Shown here: piece by piece, positions 4,813 through 5,754 of the stretch
Layout: every line of letters starts with the position of its first letter
Position numbering within the stretch: position 1 is the stretch's first letter
NCBI GenBank assembly: GCA_023415935.1
Contig: JAEZIX010000105.1
Location: forward strand, 1 to 5,754
Reading direction: 5' to 3'
Length of the DNA: 5,754 bases
Source of the DNA: Cyanobacteria bacterium OH_CDB_20
GTDB lineage: Bacteria > Cyanobacteriota > Vampirovibrionia > Gastranaerophilales > Gastranaerophilaceae
Made by a program: the position numbers and the translations under genes
The notes under the pieces: model-generated
Seen by the model: the letters and a program-made list of their open reading frames with translations, nothing else
What the model was told of the DNA's origin: nothing
The model's database searches: none

Positions 4813-5088
4813 ATGGAAATAGGCAGGGTTATAGGGCGTGTATGGGCCACTAAGAAAGACGAACAATTAAATGGTCAGAAGTTGCTTGTTCTTAAGATTC
4901 TTTTAGAACACAAAGAAGAAAAACCAGAGCTTGTGGTAGCCGCAGATATTATTGGTGCAGGCGTAGGTGATTTAGTATTAGTGGTAAGAGGTGGGTCTGC
5001 ACGTTATGCAGTAGATAAGCCAGATTGTCCTATTGATTCAGCCATTGTTGGTATAGTGGATTCTATAGAGGTAGAAGAAAATGAATAG
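4813..5088 (+). CDS. eutN: EutN, pentameric microcompartment vertex protein (BMC-P)
   Basis: This 91-residue protein has the EutN/CcmL/PduN beta-barrel signature: MEIGRVIGRVWATKKDEQLN (1-20), GQKLLVLKILL (21-31), VAADIIGAGVGDLVLVVRGG (42-61), then SARYAVDK and the closing PIDSAIVGIVDSIEV (73-87). The GAG-GDLVLV-GSAR pattern is diagnostic. Family members form pentamers that cap the vertices of the polyhedral shell, so a single copy at low dose is typical. Length matches the family (about 85-100). The last eight bases overlap the next gene, so the two shell genes are translationally linked. No unusual residues are apparent. Confidence 0.96.
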   Translation: MEIGRVIGRVWATKKDEQLNGQKLLVLKILLEHKEEKPELVVAADIIGAGVGDLVLVVRGGSARYAVDKPDCPIDSAIVGIVDSIEVEENE

Positions 5089-5629
5089 AAGCATAGGTGC
5101 ACTTGAATTTAGAAGTATTAGTAAGGGTATTGAGATTTCTGATCAAATAGTAAAAAAGGCAAATGTTGAAATCATTTATTGTAGAACCATTTGCCCTGGT
5201 AAATTTTTAATTATTGTAACAGGAGATGAGGGTGCAGTAAATGAGGCTATTGACCATGGAAAAAATCAAAATACTAAAGTTTTAGTTGATAGCTTTAAAC
5301 TCCATGCAGTATCTCCTGTTGTTATAGATGCTTTTAAAAATAAGTATGTAACGAAGGAAATAATAGATGCAATTGGTGTTGTAGAAACTAATAAGGTCTG
5401 CACAGGAATTGTAGCACTGGACCGTGTTTTGAAAGCAAGTGATGTTAAACTCATTAAAATGCAATTAGCACAATGTATTAGTGGTAGATTGGTTTTCACT
5501 ATAACAGGTCCTGTAAGTAGTATTGAATATGGTTTCTTAGAAATTAAGAACATATTAAGTGAGAATGAGTATTCTAATACAGCTATTATTCCATCTCCAA
5601 GTAAGGAGATAAAAAAATACTTAGTCTGA
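5081..5629 (+). CDS. pduT: PduT-like tandem-BMC shell protein with iron-sulfur cysteine
   Basis: The protein has 182 residues and two BMC domains in tandem, the size and layout of PduT (184 residues). Domain 1 (about 4-75) contains SIGALEFRSISKGIEISDQI and RTICPGKFLIIVTGDEGAVN (35-54). In PduT the same stretch reads KTICPGKFLLMLGGDVGAV, and its Cys38 ligates a [4Fe-4S] cluster on the threefold axis of the trimer. Cys38 is present here at the same residue number (codon 5192-5194). Domain 2 (about 95-165) contains DAIGVVETNKVCTGIVALDR and LKASDVKLIKMQLAQCISGR. A further cysteine, Cys34, lies four residues before Cys38. PduT is proposed to move electrons across the shell or exchange the cluster, and that role is inferred here. 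The ATG lies inside the eutN 3' end, with GAGGT at 5068-5072 as ribosome site. It is not EutL, whose domains and tail differ. Confidence 0.92.
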   Translation: MNRSIGALEFRSISKGIEISDQIVKKANVEIIYCRTICPGKFLIIVTGDEGAVNEAIDHGKNQNTKVLVDSFKLHAVSPVVIDAFKNKYVTKEIIDAIGVVETNKVCTGIVALDRVLKASDVKLIKMQLAQCISGRLVFTITGPVSSIEYGFLEIKNILSENEYSNTAIIPSPSKEIKKYLV

Positions 5630-5658
5630 AAAAGTATCTAATGATAATCCAAATAAAT

Positions 5659-5663
5659 GGAGG
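5659..5663 (+). promoter_or_regulatory. Ribosome binding site for eutH
   Basis: GGAGG lies eight bases before ATG 5672, after a 42-base gap following the pduT-like gene. It fixes the start of the partial gene at the window end. Confidence 0.8.
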
Positions 5664-5671
5664 CGTTTTTT

Positions 5672-5754
5672 ATGAGTATAAACGAAATCATTGTTTATAT
5701 CATGGTGATTTTTGCAGTGCTTGGAGCTATAGATAAAATTATAGGTAATCGGTT
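5672..5754 (+). CDS. eutH: EutH, ethanolamine transport/membrane protein (N-terminal fragment)
   Basis: The window ends 83 bases into this gene. The 27 complete codons read MSINEIIVYIMVIFAVLGAI followed by DKIIGNR. E. coli EutH begins MGINEIIMYIMMFFMLIAAV then DRIL, a close match over about 24 residues. The stretch from about residue 6 to 20 is strongly hydrophobic and would be the first membrane segment. EutH is a multi-pass inner-membrane protein that helps ethanolamine enter when the protonated form predominates. Its place after the shell genes fits Firmicute eut operons, where eutQ often follows. The rest of the protein lies beyond the window. Confidence 0.9.
   Translation, partial: MSINEIIVYIMVIFAVLGAIDKIIGNR

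Noticed and set aside
5266..5553. Overlapping open frames on the - strand inside the pduT-like gene
   Set aside because: The + strand frame is a clear tandem-BMC protein; the antisense products have no recognisable features.

Overview
The window is a continuous + strand stretch of an ethanolamine-utilization (eut) bacterial microcompartment operon. The low-GC, A/T-ending codons, strong AGGAGG-type ribosome sites, gene order and gene types (PduL instead of an EutD-type Pta, an EutT without the Cys motif, a PduT-like shell protein) point to a Firmicute of the Clostridia, probably in or near the Lachnospirales. This placement is inferred from composition and gene order, not from a database match. 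There are nine protein-coding genes, the first and last cut by the window edges. No tRNA, rRNA, CRISPR or mobile element was seen.

Layout: 1-84 is the tail of eutL (tandem-domain shell protein). 86-688 is a hexamer-type (BMC-H) shell protein with a long acidic linker and a C-terminal SAP/Rho-N-like domain. 725-2200 is eutE (CoA-acylating acetaldehyde dehydrogenase). 2270-2554 is eutM (canonical BMC-H). A 123-base structured gap follows. 2678-3445 is eutT (corrinoid adenosyltransferase). 3502-4125 is pduL (phosphotransacylase). 4145-4798 is a conserved eut-locus protein of unknown role with PduM-like features; its start is corrected here to GTG. 4813-5088 is eutN (pentamer vertex protein). 5081-5629 is a pduT-like tandem-BMC protein carrying the iron-sulfur cysteine. 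5672 to the end is the start of eutH.

How the genes work together: the ammonia-lyase EutBC, expected upstream and not in this window, makes acetaldehyde inside the shell. EutE converts acetaldehyde to acetyl-CoA and PduL converts that to acetyl-phosphate, recycling CoA inside the compartment. EutT supplies adenosylcobalamin to the lyase. EutL, EutM, the extended BMC-H protein, EutN and the PduT-like protein build the shell, and the PduT-like trimer could pass electrons through it. EutH would be a membrane protein for ethanolamine entry.

The most interesting points are: the SAP/Rho-N-like tail on a shell protein, which parallels the nucleic-acid-binding tail of enterobacterial EutK but uses an apparently different fold; three similar amphipathic encapsulation-type helices on EutE (C-terminus), PduL (N-terminus) and the unknown protein (N-terminus); a TPxA motif shared by EutT and the unknown protein; a PduT-type redox shell protein in a eut operon; and a folded leader before eutT containing an 11-base repeat that overlaps the eutT ribosome site. 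The overall operon type is known in Firmicutes. I do not claim a wholly new system.
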